Source: Bimastos eiseni (lineage: Eukaryota; Annelida; Clitellata; Crassiclitellata; Lumbricidae). Taken from it: DNA of 64,000 nt. The notes beneath the pieces are model-generated. The model saw only the letters and a list, made by a program, of their open reading frames with translations, did not search any database and was not told the DNA's origin. Position numbers and translations under genes: made by a program. Of this stretch, positions 32,036 to 43,646 are shown one piece after another. The DNA lies in the NCBI GenBank assembly GCA_959347315.1, contig OY365807.1:31037786-31101785 (forward strand), in the 5' to 3' direction. Every line of letters starts with the position of its first letter. Positions within the stretch are counted from its first letter, which is position 1.

Positions 32036-32290
32036 TGACATAGGCCTAAATTCCTCAGTAGGCAAATTTTTTTTAGTAGGTTTAAATTCATCTGCAGGCC
32101 TAAGCTCCTCAGTAGGTTTAAATTCCCAGTTGCTCTAAGCCTAAATTCCTCGGCAGACCTAAATTCCTCATTAGGGCTACATTTTTCAGTAACTTACAGT
32201 AAGCCTAAGTTCCTCAGTAGACTTATAAATTTCTCGGTAGTCCTAGATTCCCAAGTAGGCCTAGATTCCCAGGTAGGCCTTAATTCACAA
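32036..32290. repeat. Degenerate AGGCCTAAATTCCTCAGT minisatellite
   Basis: About ten diverged units of 20-30 bases built on TAGGCCTAAATTCCTCAGTA. Confidence 0.7.
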
Positions 32291-33044
32291 GAAGGTCAAG
32301 CCATTATCCAATAACACCATTCATCTATTCGGTGATTTTCTTGTAAGCGAAAGGTTTGTAAATTATGAAATGGAAAATAAACGCGCACTTATCATATCAT
32401 GTGAAAGAGATTATCACAGTCCACAGACTTTGATAGTTACCGAACTTTAGTTTATATGTATATCGTAGGTCTAGTGTTGCACTTCCAGTAATCTATTAGG
32501 CCTACATAGCGCCTCTCAGAGGTATAATATATTCTGCACCCAGCTCTTAGCCAAAAGGCCCTAATGAACGTATATAAAAACTTAAAGAGCGTATTCTAGA
32601 TATTTTTGAACTGTCTTTGATTCAGACATTATGTGCATGATTCGAAACACGCATAGATTTTCTAATTTGATTATGAATCAGTGGGAATGATATAATATTA
32701 TCGTCATTTAAATAATACAAATGTACATTAATATTCTCAGATTTTTCGAGCATGTTGGCCTAAAGCTTATCTATTGCAGTCCGTGCTAAAACCTCATAAG
32801 AGGCTCTTCCAAGACGACAGTGATTTATGATCGTCGGACTATACTGGTGCAGTCATTTGTCAATCGACTGCTATTTAAAAGAACTGTAACCGTGATTATT
32901 CTGAATATTACATTACAATAGATAGACTTGATCTATATATTTATAGAGATCATTATTATACATTCAGTTTAGCAGAACATTCGCTAATACAGACAGGATA
33001 GGTTCTATCAATCACTCAGTGTAACTAGCACTTACAGTCAGCCC

Positions 33045-33095
33045 TCATTGCTCGAGTGGTCAGTAGCTGACCCTTGAGTGGTCAGTAGCTGACCA
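33045..33095. repeat. Tandem GAGTGGTCAGTAGCTGACC
   Basis: Two copies, each containing the inverted repeat GGTCAG-TAG-CTGACC. Confidence 0.75.
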
Positions 33096-33889
33096 ATCAA
33101 AGTAGTCTGTTCTAGGACAGGCCAGTTTTCTCTTTGACTGAGGAAAGTGACTTATAAGCTGAAACACTATTAGGAACTGTGCAGTCTAACTTCCGAAGAA
33201 CACTAGCTATCTTGTCAGGCTCGTCAACTCGTATCATCTTAGGGTTTGGACGTTATCATCTCACCCATACTCGCATTAGTAAGTATATGTAACTGTTATG
33301 TATTAGTCACAATCATTATATATATTATTATTATATCTACTCTGTATTTAATAAAGATAGTTTGTATCCGATCTGTCTCTTCATGTATAGCTAGGTTCCC
33401 CTAACTTAATCGAACTCTAATCTTCTAATATAATAGTAGAGATAGTTTAAGTAGAACCCTCAGCGTTCTTACAGAACTATAGGTTACTAGATGATGAAGA
33501 AGACAGCTATGAAGGCTACATGGTAATTAATCATTAATAGCATCCGTTATAATTTGAATTCGTCAGAGTCAGTTGTGTGATCTCCAGTGTTAATTTCGTT
33601 CACGAAACTAGAACTAGAACTAAATTGAATTGGTGATCGTTCACGAAAACGAGAATTAGAAAGAAATTAACAACTAGAACTAAATAAAAACGGAAAAGAT
33701 TTCTGCAGAACTAAATAAAAACCAAAACGAAATTGAAATCATGAACGAAAACTATAGAAACTACAAGTAACAATTTCTTTCCTTCAGTGCTAATTCAAGT
33801 TAAATCCAAAATGAAGCATGAGGATCTGGAGCATTAAAAAGTTCCAATTTCTGGCAGCAAAGTTGAATGGACGAGACATATAACTATTT

Positions 33890-34160
33890 TATTCTATTCT
33901 ATTTACGGATTTATAAAGCGCCTCTCACAGTACAACCTATTCAGAGGCGCTCCCAGTGCGAAAAACCCCTAGAGAAAACAAAAGTCTAAAGAGAACGAGC
34001 AGAAACTGTTGTGCTACTAGATAAGATTGCAGCACGAGTCACTGCAGGAAGACTATTCCATAGCAAAGGGCCAACAGAGGCATAAGCACGATGCTGAGCT
34101 GTGGCAGTTCTAGACTGCGGTACTAGAAGATCGTGACGGTCTAAAGAACAGTATAAAGAA
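33890..34160 (-). mobile_element. LINE 3' end with reverse transcriptase C-terminus and tail hairpin
   Basis: The minus strand reads QHRAYASVGPLLWNSLPAVT and RAAI, a typical LINE reverse transcriptase terminus. A stop follows, then a 3' UTR ending in GAGCGCCTCTGAATAGG, GAGAGGCGCTTTATAAATC and a (GAATA)n tail. The AGCGCCTCT/AGAGGCGCT arms form a hairpin. Confidence 0.75.
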
Positions 34161-37100
34161 CATAATAAAGAACAAGATATGGAAATAATTTCTTCAGAAA
34201 ATGGTTAATAGGTATATATCTTATATTTTAATGATCAGTGTTTGCTATTCACATATTTAGACTTGAATTTGCAGCGCTGTTGACCTATTCATTTTATCAA
34301 TCTAATATAACGGGTAAATTCCATAGTCGAAACCTTCACAGAGCATGCCAAACGTCGTAATCAGAGACCATATTTTAAACAACAAAACCAAACTCAATGT
34401 AAATATAGAAAAAGAATTGCATTATAATAACTTCTTTAATAGCTATTTCTGAATAGTTTAGTTTTCACTTAAGCAAGTATCAGCCTGAACATGAAAATAT
34501 CATCACTGTATTATGGATTACGATATAAGATTTGTGTATTTTATTTAGCATTATATATATATATAATACTAAATATAAATAAATAAATATATATAATAGC
34601 TAGCATATGCTATCGGGTGGGCTTGCCGTTGTTTTGTCCCTATTTTCATAATCGAATCATAAGCAGCGGTTTAATTGTGATAATCTTCGGCTGAATTATT
34701 CCCATTGAGGAGCGGTGGAGTATACGCATTGCTGATGCAAATTCACAGCGGAGGACGACGCCTTATACAGACCATTTGTCGTCAACAGTAATTACAGCCA
34801 TTGTCATTATTATCACTAGTCGCATCATTAAGCGCGACAAATCGACTGGAAGTGCAACACTAGACCTGCGCTATAAATATAAACTGAAATTCGGTAACTA
34901 TCAAAAGCTTACATGATTCGATACAAAAGAGTGCCAGATAAGACTGGCGTTACATAAAATTAAATGCCGTTGTTGGTCCTATATGGAAAGTGGAAACAGT
35001 CAGAGAAGGACTTCAGTCTGTGTCGATGTAAGCCATGTCAACGATTCCAAATCCAGGGAGATGCTGGTAACTGGATGAGGGAAGGTGTTGCCTCGGATAG
35101 CTGATATAGAAGGGTGACTCGGATAGAGACACTGAAGACCCATAGAGTCACATTAGAAAAATAAATCATCTTAGTGCTACTCTCCACGTGAGGGAAGTAA
35201 TAGGCGCCGCCTGCTCTGCATCACTTCAAGTGCTGCGCGTGCTAATTAAGGAGTAAGGACTCGTGGCCCAAACACGAGATGCGCTGGATGTAGTTGAGGA
35301 ATGTATGCAGCAGTAAGGATCCCGCCAACTGCACTCCATCTCCTTTTGGTGGGCATTCACGACTCGATGATGCGAGGTCATCGGGTCGTTAGGATCTTGA
35401 GCGGTGACTGCCCAGTGAGAGAATGTATATCCCTACAATAGGGTCCACTGAGGACCGTCTTCAACAGAACATTGGGAGCAATGGGAGATACCGTAACCAC
35501 TGGCCCTCAGTTTCCACCGCCTAATAGATATTACAAGCCACTATTGCCGAAGACCGCAGACCCACGGTTATGAACTGCCCAGTAAGGACAGTGAAAACTA
35601 TGTAGACCGTTGTAATGACGTAATCAGAAATTAGTCACTGAAGAACAGATAGGGCCTACTTGCAATATACGTTGTGTAGGCCTATATATTTTTTAGTTTC
35701 CAGCAAGTGCATGCAGAACATTGTATGTAAGTAGTCATTAGCTACTTGGAAGCAATTATTAGAGTGAAATTTTGAATTTAATTTGTCACCAGTCATTGGA
35801 CTAAGCTACTAGCCTACACTACCATTGGTGATTAAGAAATGACGCGCGCGGTTTCTTTCAACTTTATGAACCTATCAGTGATGGGCACCAACTACTTGAC
35901 TAGTAGTTAAAACTACCACATTAGTAGTTAACTACTTTTAAAACTACTTTGCTAATGTTATGTCATGGTGCATTGATAGTCAGCAAGCAGTATGCAAATT
36001 TATTGCCCGTATTAATTGCTGATATTCAACGTAAATATTGAAAATAATCAGAAACACAATGGCATATCTAATTGTAAACTAACAAGGACAAGAACTAAAA
36101 GCACATGCTACAAAGCACCCTGGTCAGAGCACAGTATTAGCAGTACATAAGCCAACTTGCTACAACTACAAAAATGTCTAGCCTACAAAGTCCAGAACTG
36201 TAAAACTCTTAGAAAATGCTAATGTTCAGAATCAAAAAGTAGTGCATATATATCATACTACAAGTGATATACTATATCACTGTAGGCCCTATATCTCACC
36301 TTTTGCGGTCTGCATCAGCCGTGCTTCTTCAATACCTCGTCCTGTCTTCGTATAGTACGTTGCCAATCGCTGCTCAGACCTAGTAGGATCACTGATCTAT
36401 CCAGCCAGTAACGGAATTCCAGTCTCTTACCGTTGTGTCTCTGTCTCTCTCTCACCCCTGTCATCCTCTCTCAGACCCACTTGTAACCCGGCACCCACTT
36501 AATTGTGGTCATACTGACCACAACCCCTCTAAGACCGCTTTACTCTAGTTCTTATCGCGCAACAATCTCCAGGTATGCCATTAAGCAGGCATAATGCCTT
36601 AGGCTTTCTCTAAAGTTCTGAGAGGAACCCACTTCCTCACAATAGTATGCACACATTTTAATGAAACAATTACATGGCGAATTTACTCATGAGATTATTA
36701 TGGGCAACATCCACGTTTGTTGTGAAATAAATTACTGTAAGACAGAACTAGTAAATAGGAAAAAATGTAGTTAATGTAAAATATTGTAGTTAACTTTAAA
36801 TTACTTGATAAATGTAGTTATAACTATTTTAGACTACTTCTTAAAAGCTAGTTATAACTACTAGGCAACTACTTCTCCCGCTGTTAATTGGTTAATCGGG
36901 GAAATGGGAATCAGAGAACCCGACTACCCCGGAAATCGGGGAACTGAGAAACTTTTTTATTTCTACAGATAAAGCCAATATTTTACAGATTTGGCATCCT
37001 GATGTCATGGACATCAAAAGGCGCAAGGGCCCAAATCGGGGGCCTGCTGCACCATCGCACTACAACAACCTACGAAGCGCGGTTAAAATTTAATGGGGAA

Positions 37101-37639
37101 CCTGGCATTTGGTCTGAAATCGGATCAGCTTTAGGTCTACCATGTGGATGTAGCAATGCAAACTGGTGGTATACCGAGCGTAACAAAATAAACTAGGTAC
37201 GACGTCAATGTTCATGGTAATTATTTTTGAGGATAGCGATGATAATGACATAATGACAATGATGATTATCATCATGTTGATGAGCTAAGTGTGAAAATAG
37301 GCAAGTGACTTGTCTTTACTTCATTTTAAAAATGGCTAATTCTGCAAGCCCGAGCGGGCCACTTAAAATCAATCCGCGTGTTGGACAGCACTGCCTTATG
37401 GTCTAACACTACCTGTCAAGCTTCTGCTTTGTAATAACTTGTGTTTTTTTGGCTGATCGGAGTTTTCATTCAACTTCTAGTCTTTCTCTCTTGGAGCACC
37501 CTAGCAAACAGCCGAAGACCCACTCTGCAGAGATTCCCCAGAAGGGAATGTCACGAACCAGCACGCCCGGAACGTAGTATATAGGCCTAGGCTGTTTTAT
37601 TTTGGTTCTGAATTTCTCCCTCACTAGGGACCACTGTGG

Positions 37640-37841
37640 AGAATGAGAAGCCGGAGCTTCTCCCCATCATCTCAGTGCCAACAAAGTACTAAAACCAGGG
37701 ATAGCGGATCAGGGTTTATCTGATCACCAGCCTAGGCCGAGAGCCAGTAACATCGGCGTCACCAACCTTGGTTAAAGTACGTATCAGGTATTAAGCTGAC
37801 AAGTAAACGCTTTGATCTTAGCCAAAACGCCGAGAAGCGAT
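37640..37841 (-). ncRNA. U2 snRNA-like gene or pseudogene
   Basis: From 37841 leftward the minus strand begins ATCGCTTCTCGGCGTTTTGG then CTAAGATCAA, equal to the U2 5' end at 29 of 30 positions. A stem-loop IIa-like hairpin follows (GTCAGCTTAATACCTGATAC). The GUAGUA that pairs with intron branch points is absent: the interval is about six bases shorter and reads AGCGTTTACTT. Downstream similarity is only patchy (GAGATGATGGGGAGAAGCTCC recalls the GAGATGGAATAGGAGCTTGC region), and no clear Sm site is seen. A TATA box lies at -29 to -23. It could be a decayed copy or a variant RNA. The 3' end is uncertain. Confidence 0.6.
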
Positions 37842-37863
37842 AACGACTTATTATCCAGAGGTC

Positions 37864-37870
37864 TTTTATA
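37864..37870 (-). promoter_or_regulatory. TATA box upstream of the U2-like RNA
   Basis: TATAAAA on the minus strand at -29 to -23 relative to the ATCGCTTCTC start. TATA boxes at this place occur in some invertebrate snRNA promoters. No proximal sequence element can be confirmed. Confidence 0.4.
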
Positions 37871-38799
37871 GCGTGTCTGGGCATATAAAAAAGTTTTCAA
37901 TGACAAATCTTACTAACGGTAATAACTATTTAATTCGGTCATTCACAGAAAAGTTACTTCGAAATATGAAAGTATACAATATAATGCAATTTATAAGTAA
38001 GTCACATGTCATTATAGCATAATAGAATATAAAATAACTCTGTTTCCCATCTGAGCCTATGTAATCACTTGTTACCATGTGCCGCCATCTAACGACGTCG
38101 TTGTTGACTGTTCGTTATTTGGTCTTATTACTGCGTCGTTTCTACAATGTAAGAGATGCTTCTGAGTACTTCGAGGAAGAATCAAAATTGGCCTTGAAAA
38201 GGAGCTGGTGTACAAAGAAAATACCCACAGAAAGAAATTTTGAAAGCGTTCTGGATCAGTTTGTTGAAAGATTAAAAGGAAAAACGTTTAGGTAGATAGA
38301 TAGGCCATAAAAGTCGGCGAATATTTATATAGGCCTATTTAACCTTACAGTAGACCCACAGTACCGGTATTTTGGTATTGCTTTGCTTCATGCTAATCAG
38401 GTTGTCTGACATTATGATATTATTTTCTTTGTTTATCCGCTTATAACTTCATTCATAATAATAATTATTTTAATAATTTGTAAGAAAAGAGAGTGTGAAA
38501 TTCACGGGGGAACTGCATGCGAAGGGAGTTGGGGGTGTCAAGTCTCAAGGGGCTCAAAGAAGCTCGAAGCCTAAGGGCCCTGCCATGGGTTAATACGACT
38601 CTGGCCGTCTGCCTCTCTTGCTCCTCTGCATCTTCATCGGGAACCGATTCCAACACCATCTCCCGCCTGTCGGTCTTGGTTTGACGATAGGCTAAGTAAG
38701 AGTGCTTGTGAATGCGGATGGTTCCCGCAACGTCGCTACTGGCCGATGCAAAAATCTAGAGATCACGATTAGGAACATAGCCTATAGGCCTACTGTCAA

Positions 38800-38806
38800 T
38801 ATAATA

Positions 38807-38841
<35 letters not shown>

Positions 38842-38875
38842 ATCATTACTATTATTATTATTAATATATCATTAC

Positions 38876-38907
<32 letters not shown>

Positions 38908-38960
38908 TTGTTATCACTGCTACTTCTACTTCCACTTCCCTATTACTACTACTACTACTA
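38800..38960. repeat. (TTA)n / (CTA)n microsatellite
   Basis: TTATTATTA runs grading into ACTACTACTACTACTTC next to the right end of the hAT-like element. Confidence 0.9.
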
Positions 38961-40466
38961 CTTCTATAGTAGTAGTTATAACTACTAGTTAATAACTACA
39001 GTAGTCAAAAGTGCCCATCACTGGAATCTATCTTAGCAATATTATAAAGACAGTAGTACATGTATGATAGGGCCTACTATGGCTGCCAGTATGCTCACAT
39101 GCCAATGCGAGTCCGAGCTTATGCCTTTCATGGTCACATAAGTGGCATTTTAAAATTAATTCACTACAAAGACTAAGAGGTTTCGCCTATTTAACGAATA
39201 AATCATCCATCGCTCGTCTTTCGTTGCCAAGCGTCGGTTCGAGAACGAATCGAGGTTAAAACTCAGATATCATACGAGATAGAAACTTGAAGCTTCAATT
39301 GGTTTGTGACAGACTGACAGATATTTGTAGACAGACCAGCAGAAAGATATTGTGAATTATTTCTACGGATTGTTGTTCAAATACACGGATTGAGCAGCCA
39401 GAGCTTAGATCATGCCCTTGGGTGATATTATTCAGTTGCGCTTGTGTCCAAATGTTCTGGCCAACACGCCAACACAGATCCCTACGTTACGGTGCTGCCA
39501 CCGCTGGTATAAATCTCACGAAGAATCCCTCTCGTCTCGTTCTTCGACGCATTTGTGCAAGATCTCGATGCGACAGGAATGTCACAGGAGGTATAAGCTT
39601 TGTGAACATCGTCAGAGACCGCCCATAAATGATATCAGGGCACTTTTGAAGATTTCTTAAAACAACCCCTTTCATATTTTGTCAGAAATATTATGCAGGC
39701 TCCTCCAATGTGCTCTGACATCAAATAGACACACAAATGTGGCTAAATTAAAAAAATTAACAAACTTTAAGATTTACAAGTTTCTCTAGTTGATCGACTT
39801 TTTACACACGAGTCTACGGGTAAGGTTAATGAAAATATCTTAAAATTAAAGTTTCAAATCTCTAATATTCTAATTTAGAATATCGATCGTTTCTAAAATG
39901 CCACATGAACTAATTCTCAATCTTTATTTTAGGCGTGTTACCGGTATTACTTCACAATAGGGAATTACAATAAATAGCAGTATAACTATATATTTAACTC
40001 TAAATTTGATCTGATTAATTATTTTAAGTCTAGGTATTATTTTGGGTACTAGGTTTTGCTGTAGTCATTAATACTGTGTATAATTACGTTTCTCGATGCC
40101 ACTTGAGCCTATTCTTATCATCACACATCTTCACACAACTCTTCCCCTTTGCTGGGTTCTGGGTATTACATTAAGTGTGGGGGCGGTCTATTAGTGATGC
40201 TTAGTCTGCACCTGTGAACAGAAATGCATTTGATCACAAAAACAACTGAGCGAATTCGATATGTTTGACGTCCCTCGAGACCTAAGACCGTTTCAATTCA
40301 CTCTTAGCCTATCTATACAGTGCCTTACGACAGCAGGTAATAGACCTTCGTTAGTGTGCTTCATCTACAGTCGGTTTGCGTCTATATGCATGTATTCATC
40401 TAACGCTATGCTCACAGTTATTGATATGCTATCCAGTATCCACGTGCAATATAGCCAGCCGCTGTT

Positions 40467-40636
40467 TGTATGTATATATGTATGTATATATGCATGTATG
40501 TATGTATGTATGTATGTATGTATGTATGTATGTATGTATGTATGTATGTATGTATGTATGTATGTATGTATGTATGTATGTATGTATGTATGTATGTATG
40601 TATGTATGTATGTATGCATGTATGTATGTATGTATA
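40467..40636. repeat. (TATG)n microsatellite, about 42 units
   Basis: Almost pure GTATGTATG with a few GCATG and ATATG variants, directly abutting a retroelement tail at 40637. Confidence 0.96.
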
Positions 40637-40680
40637 TGAACATTTATATAGCGTCCTACAAGAACCTCACGAAGGCGTTT
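40637..40680 (-). mobile_element. Retroelement 3' tail abutting the (TATG)n array
   Basis: TGAACATTTATATAGCGTCC and TACAAGAACCTCACGAAGG are nearly identical to 15937-15975. On the minus strand the tail runs directly into (CATA)n. Confidence 0.65.
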
Positions 40681-41065
40681 TGCTGTGTTACTTGACAAGA
40701 ACTGAGATTGCCCCAGCTGAAGTCAGAGTCCGTGCAAAGGCGCTTTCGTAATTGCCGATTTATGCAAATGACGAAAACTATGCCATCTGCATGCATATAA
40801 TTGTGCAGCCTGTCGTAAAGAGAGTCAGCGATGGCGATGGCTATTGTGAAACGTTCACATTGGCACCGGAACCGTTTCGATTTTCGATTGTTATATGATG
40901 CACATCAAATGAGGAAAGGAATCTATAATTTATATGCTTCCGACGGAGTCTCTCCGAAAGCAGAGGGCGCTATCAGAGTCGAGACAATCCTCCCAGTTCG
41001 GTCATTATCCGCCAACAAAAACCGATGGAAAGGAAATCACTATAATATTGTATACTATGTATCAG

Positions 41066-41110
41066 GTTATTTATATAGCGTCTTATTAGATCCTCTCAAA
41101 TGCGCTATAT
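41066..41110 (-). mobile_element. Retroelement 3' tail fragment
   Basis: TTATTTATATAGCGTC and CTCTCAAATGCGCTATATA form the same type of GCG hairpin as at the other LINE ends. Confidence 0.45.
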
Positions 41111-41489
41111 ATAATATATATATAATATATGTATATGTTATGGATATTATAATAATATCATCATCAGGAACGTCGACCGTGTCTTCGTTCATCTGCCTGC
41201 CTTGACCGCTTCATTCCCTTACTCACAGTATATCTTTCTCTAATTCCTCTGTTTAGGTTTGTAGGCATATATATATAAATATATACATATATATATATAT
41301 ATATATATCTGTTTCCTTATCTGCGAGTGTCCATTTTCTCAGTCTGTTCATTCGATAAAACTGTTGTCGTCTTTGTCTTGTCCAAAATGGCCCCCAACTC
41401 TGTTGAAACGTTCGGAAGTTATTTCTCGGTGAACAATGGAAGTCGACTGAAGAACAGCAACAAAACAATGGAATGCACGTCTTATAACG

Positions 41490-41518
41490 ACGACGACGAC
41501 GACGACAACGACGACGAC
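41490..41518. repeat. (GAC)n trinucleotide run
   Basis: ACGACGACGACGACGACAACGACGACGAC. It gives an open frame with a poly-Asp run (NDDDDDDNDDD) but no other gene evidence. Confidence 0.85.
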
Positions 41519-41577
41519 TGCTCGTTGACTAATAAAACCAGTGAATTAGGATAAAATTCAGCAGATAGTCCATATAC

Positions 41578-42222
41578 AAAAACACACACATACATACACA
41601 TACATAAACATACATACACATACATAAACATACATACACATACATACATACACATACATACACATACATAAACATACATACACATACATACACATACATA
41701 AACATACATACACATACATACACATACATACATACACATACATACACATACACACACATACATACACATACACACACATAGATACACATACATACACATA
41801 CATACACATACATACACATACATACATACACATACATACACATACATACACATACATACACATACATACACATACATACACATACATACACATACATACA
41901 TATACATACACATACATACACATACATACACATACATAAACATACATACACATACATACACATACATACACATACATACACATACATACACATACATACA
42001 CATACATACACATACATACACATACATAAACATACATACACATACATACACATACATACACATACATACACATACATACACATACATACACATACATACA
42101 CATACATACACATACATACACATACATACACATACATACACATACATACACATACATACACATACATACACATACATAAACATACATAAACATACATACA
42201 CATACATACACATACATACACG
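41578..42222. repeat. (CATACACATA)n array, about 645 bp
   Basis: 10-base units with CATAAACATA and CATACATA variants. The long CMYVYVCV-type frames on the minus strand are artefacts of the repeat. Confidence 0.96.
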
Positions 42223-42390
42223 TACACATCATGCGCATAATATATATATGCCTATACGCGTACATCATAACACATACATACATAAATGCGTATTATATAC
42301 ATAGTTCTATTGTGTGTATAGTTTGTATACGTTTCCATTATAGTTTTGCAGTCGTTGTATTCATTGTTATTGATATTTTTAATTATATTG

Positions 42391-42460
42391 TCATACGTCT
42401 TAGCTAATCTTCAGATATGTCGTGCCATGTAATCTGTTGGAAACAGGACTCTGCAAAGGA
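42391..42460. repeat. 70-bp direct repeat, distal copy
   Basis: CATACGTCTTAGCTAATCTT through GGAAACAGGACTCTGC also occurs at 43579-43646 with about 90 percent identity, 1.2 kb apart. Confidence 0.8.
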
Positions 42461-42837
42461 TAAAAATAACAATTTCGAGAAGTGGGCTTAATTAATTTAA
42501 TTAAACACTCAACAGGCTTTATGTAGGCTAACGTCTTATCAGCAATGGTTCATTGTAAAGGGACAATTCGCAGCTGAGGCGCTGAAGGTAACAGGTTATG
42601 TCCAAAAATGTCTGAACTGTCTGAGAAGAAGTGTTGCAAGTAAGTATTAGTAAGTTGATGTGAGAGGCAATGTAAAAAGCAAGCACTCAGTTGTTTGTCT
42701 TAGAAACTGGTTGGAAATCCCATTCGATCACCTTAATTAACTGGAGGAACATTCTCCTTGTGATTGCTTTTTCGCCTTCATTAGTTTAAGACCATTGTGG
42801 TGGTTGCGATGATGACGATGACGATGTTGATGATGAC

Positions 42838-42885
42838 AGTAGTAGTAGTAGTAGTAATAATAATAATAATAATAATAATAGTAAT
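42838..42885. repeat. (TAG)n(TAA)n microsatellite
   Basis: AGTAGTAGTAGTAGTAATAA followed by TAATAATAATAATAATAAT. Confidence 0.9.
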
Positions 42886-42984
42886 ATGAGTTTTTTCTAA
42901 ATTGTTTTTTTGTTTTTTGTTTATCATCTTTAAATTACACATGTAAATTCTTATTTATACGCAAGTTATTCAAATAATGCTAAC

Positions 42985-43290
42985 AATAGTAGGATAATTT
43001 ATATAGCATCGTAACATAGCCGTGGCCGAAGAAAAGAGCGCCGAACACGGCTTTAAAAATAATGACAGTCATATATATGAAAGTTGAAAAGGTTGATCTT
43101 GAGATGTGATTGTGATGACACATTGTCGGGAAGACTGTTCCAATCAGCGGGTTCAGCGATTGGGAAGGAACAACCGTTCAACTTCGTAGAAAGTCGCGGG
43201 ACCTGTCGCATATTTTCAGGGTTGAGATCATAGCCAACATGTATCTGTTATGGGTGTCCGAATAAAGTCTGAAATGTAGTTTGGACAGAG
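42985..43290 (-). mobile_element. LINE 3' end with reverse transcriptase C-terminus
   Basis: The minus strand reads FPIAEPADWNSLPDNVSSQS then HLKINLFNFH, matching the A..WNSLP....S...LK..LF end of LINE reverse transcriptases. Its tail reaches TTTATATAGCATCG on the plus strand at 42998. Confidence 0.65.
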
Positions 43291-43531
43291 AAATCACCGA
43301 TCGGCTGCATGGCAGCTGACATTGAATAAAAATTAGTCACCGCTATAAAGTTTCCTCTCTCAGCGTCTGATCATTATAGTCTATGGTACTCTATCAAAGA
43401 TCATATTCCTGTGTGAACATTTTCTTAAAATAATTGAACTTTGCACGGATGACAGTGCATCACAGAGTTGCAGGGATTCGGTCTGCTGCATCTTAGATCC
43501 GATTTGATCCATGCATCGTCGCCTGCTGAGT

Positions 43532-43557
43532 CTGCAGCAGCAGCAGCAGCAGCAGCC
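43532..43557. repeat. (CAG)n run, about 8 units
   Basis: CTGCAGCAGCAGCAGCAGCA about 200 bp upstream of receptor exon 1. Confidence 0.9.
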
Positions 43558-43578
43558 ACAACATCTGCCAAAGCTTAG

Positions 43579-43646
43579 CATACGTCTTCGCTAATCTCCA
43601 GAGATGTCGTGCCATGTAATCTGTTGGAAATAGGACTCTGCACAGA
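43579..43646. repeat. 70-bp direct repeat, proximal copy upstream of receptor gene
   Basis: Second copy of 42391-42460 (ATGTCGTGCCATGTAATCTG and TTGGAAATAGGACTCTGCA). It ends 105 bases before the proposed start codon, so it may lie in promoter or leader. Confidence 0.8.

Larger units (their letters stand above)
32428..34907. repeat. Inverted repeat arms 2.4 kb apart
   Basis: Bases 32428-32489 are the reverse complement of 34845-34907 with about 85 percent identity (TTGATAGTTACCGAA, AGGTCTAGTGTTGCACTTCC). They could be the ends of one element or two opposite insertions. No clear target duplication. Confidence 0.65.
35876..39023. mobile_element. hAT-like element of 3.1 kb enclosing a U2-like RNA gene
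   Basis: Both ends begin with the identical 13 bases CAGTGATGGGCAC (the right one inverted, ending GTGCCCATCACTG at 39023), a known hAT-type terminus. Flanks are GAACCTAT (35868-35875) and GAATCTAT (39024-39031), 7 of 8. Subterminal AACTACTAGTAGTTA palindromes lie at both ends. A further copy of such arms at 36745-36883, ending CTCCCGCTG, suggests a compound or nested structure. No hAT transposase was recognised inside. Confidence 0.75.

Noticed and set aside
32546..32561. Second U2 match (GGCCTTTTGGCTAAGA on the minus strand)
   Set aside because: Sixteen bases agree with U2 positions 11-26 but the flanks do not; it lies in a retroelement tail context, and chance or a tiny fragment is likelier.
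38077..38295. 72-codon frame ending FESVLDQFVERLKGKTFR
   Set aside because: Looks more protein-like than most but matches no family I know and lies inside the hAT-like element; left unannotated.
40831..41205. 124-codon open frame MAMAIVKRSH...
   Set aside because: No family similarity recognised and it runs into a retroelement tail and AT-rich repeat.
41327..41554. 75-codon frame with a poly-Asp run
   Set aside because: The acidic run is a (GAC)n microsatellite; nothing else supports a gene.
41482..42283. Three overlapping 230-240 residue frames of VCMYVYVC type
   Set aside because: Translation of a 10-bp (CATACACATA)n array in all three minus-strand frames.
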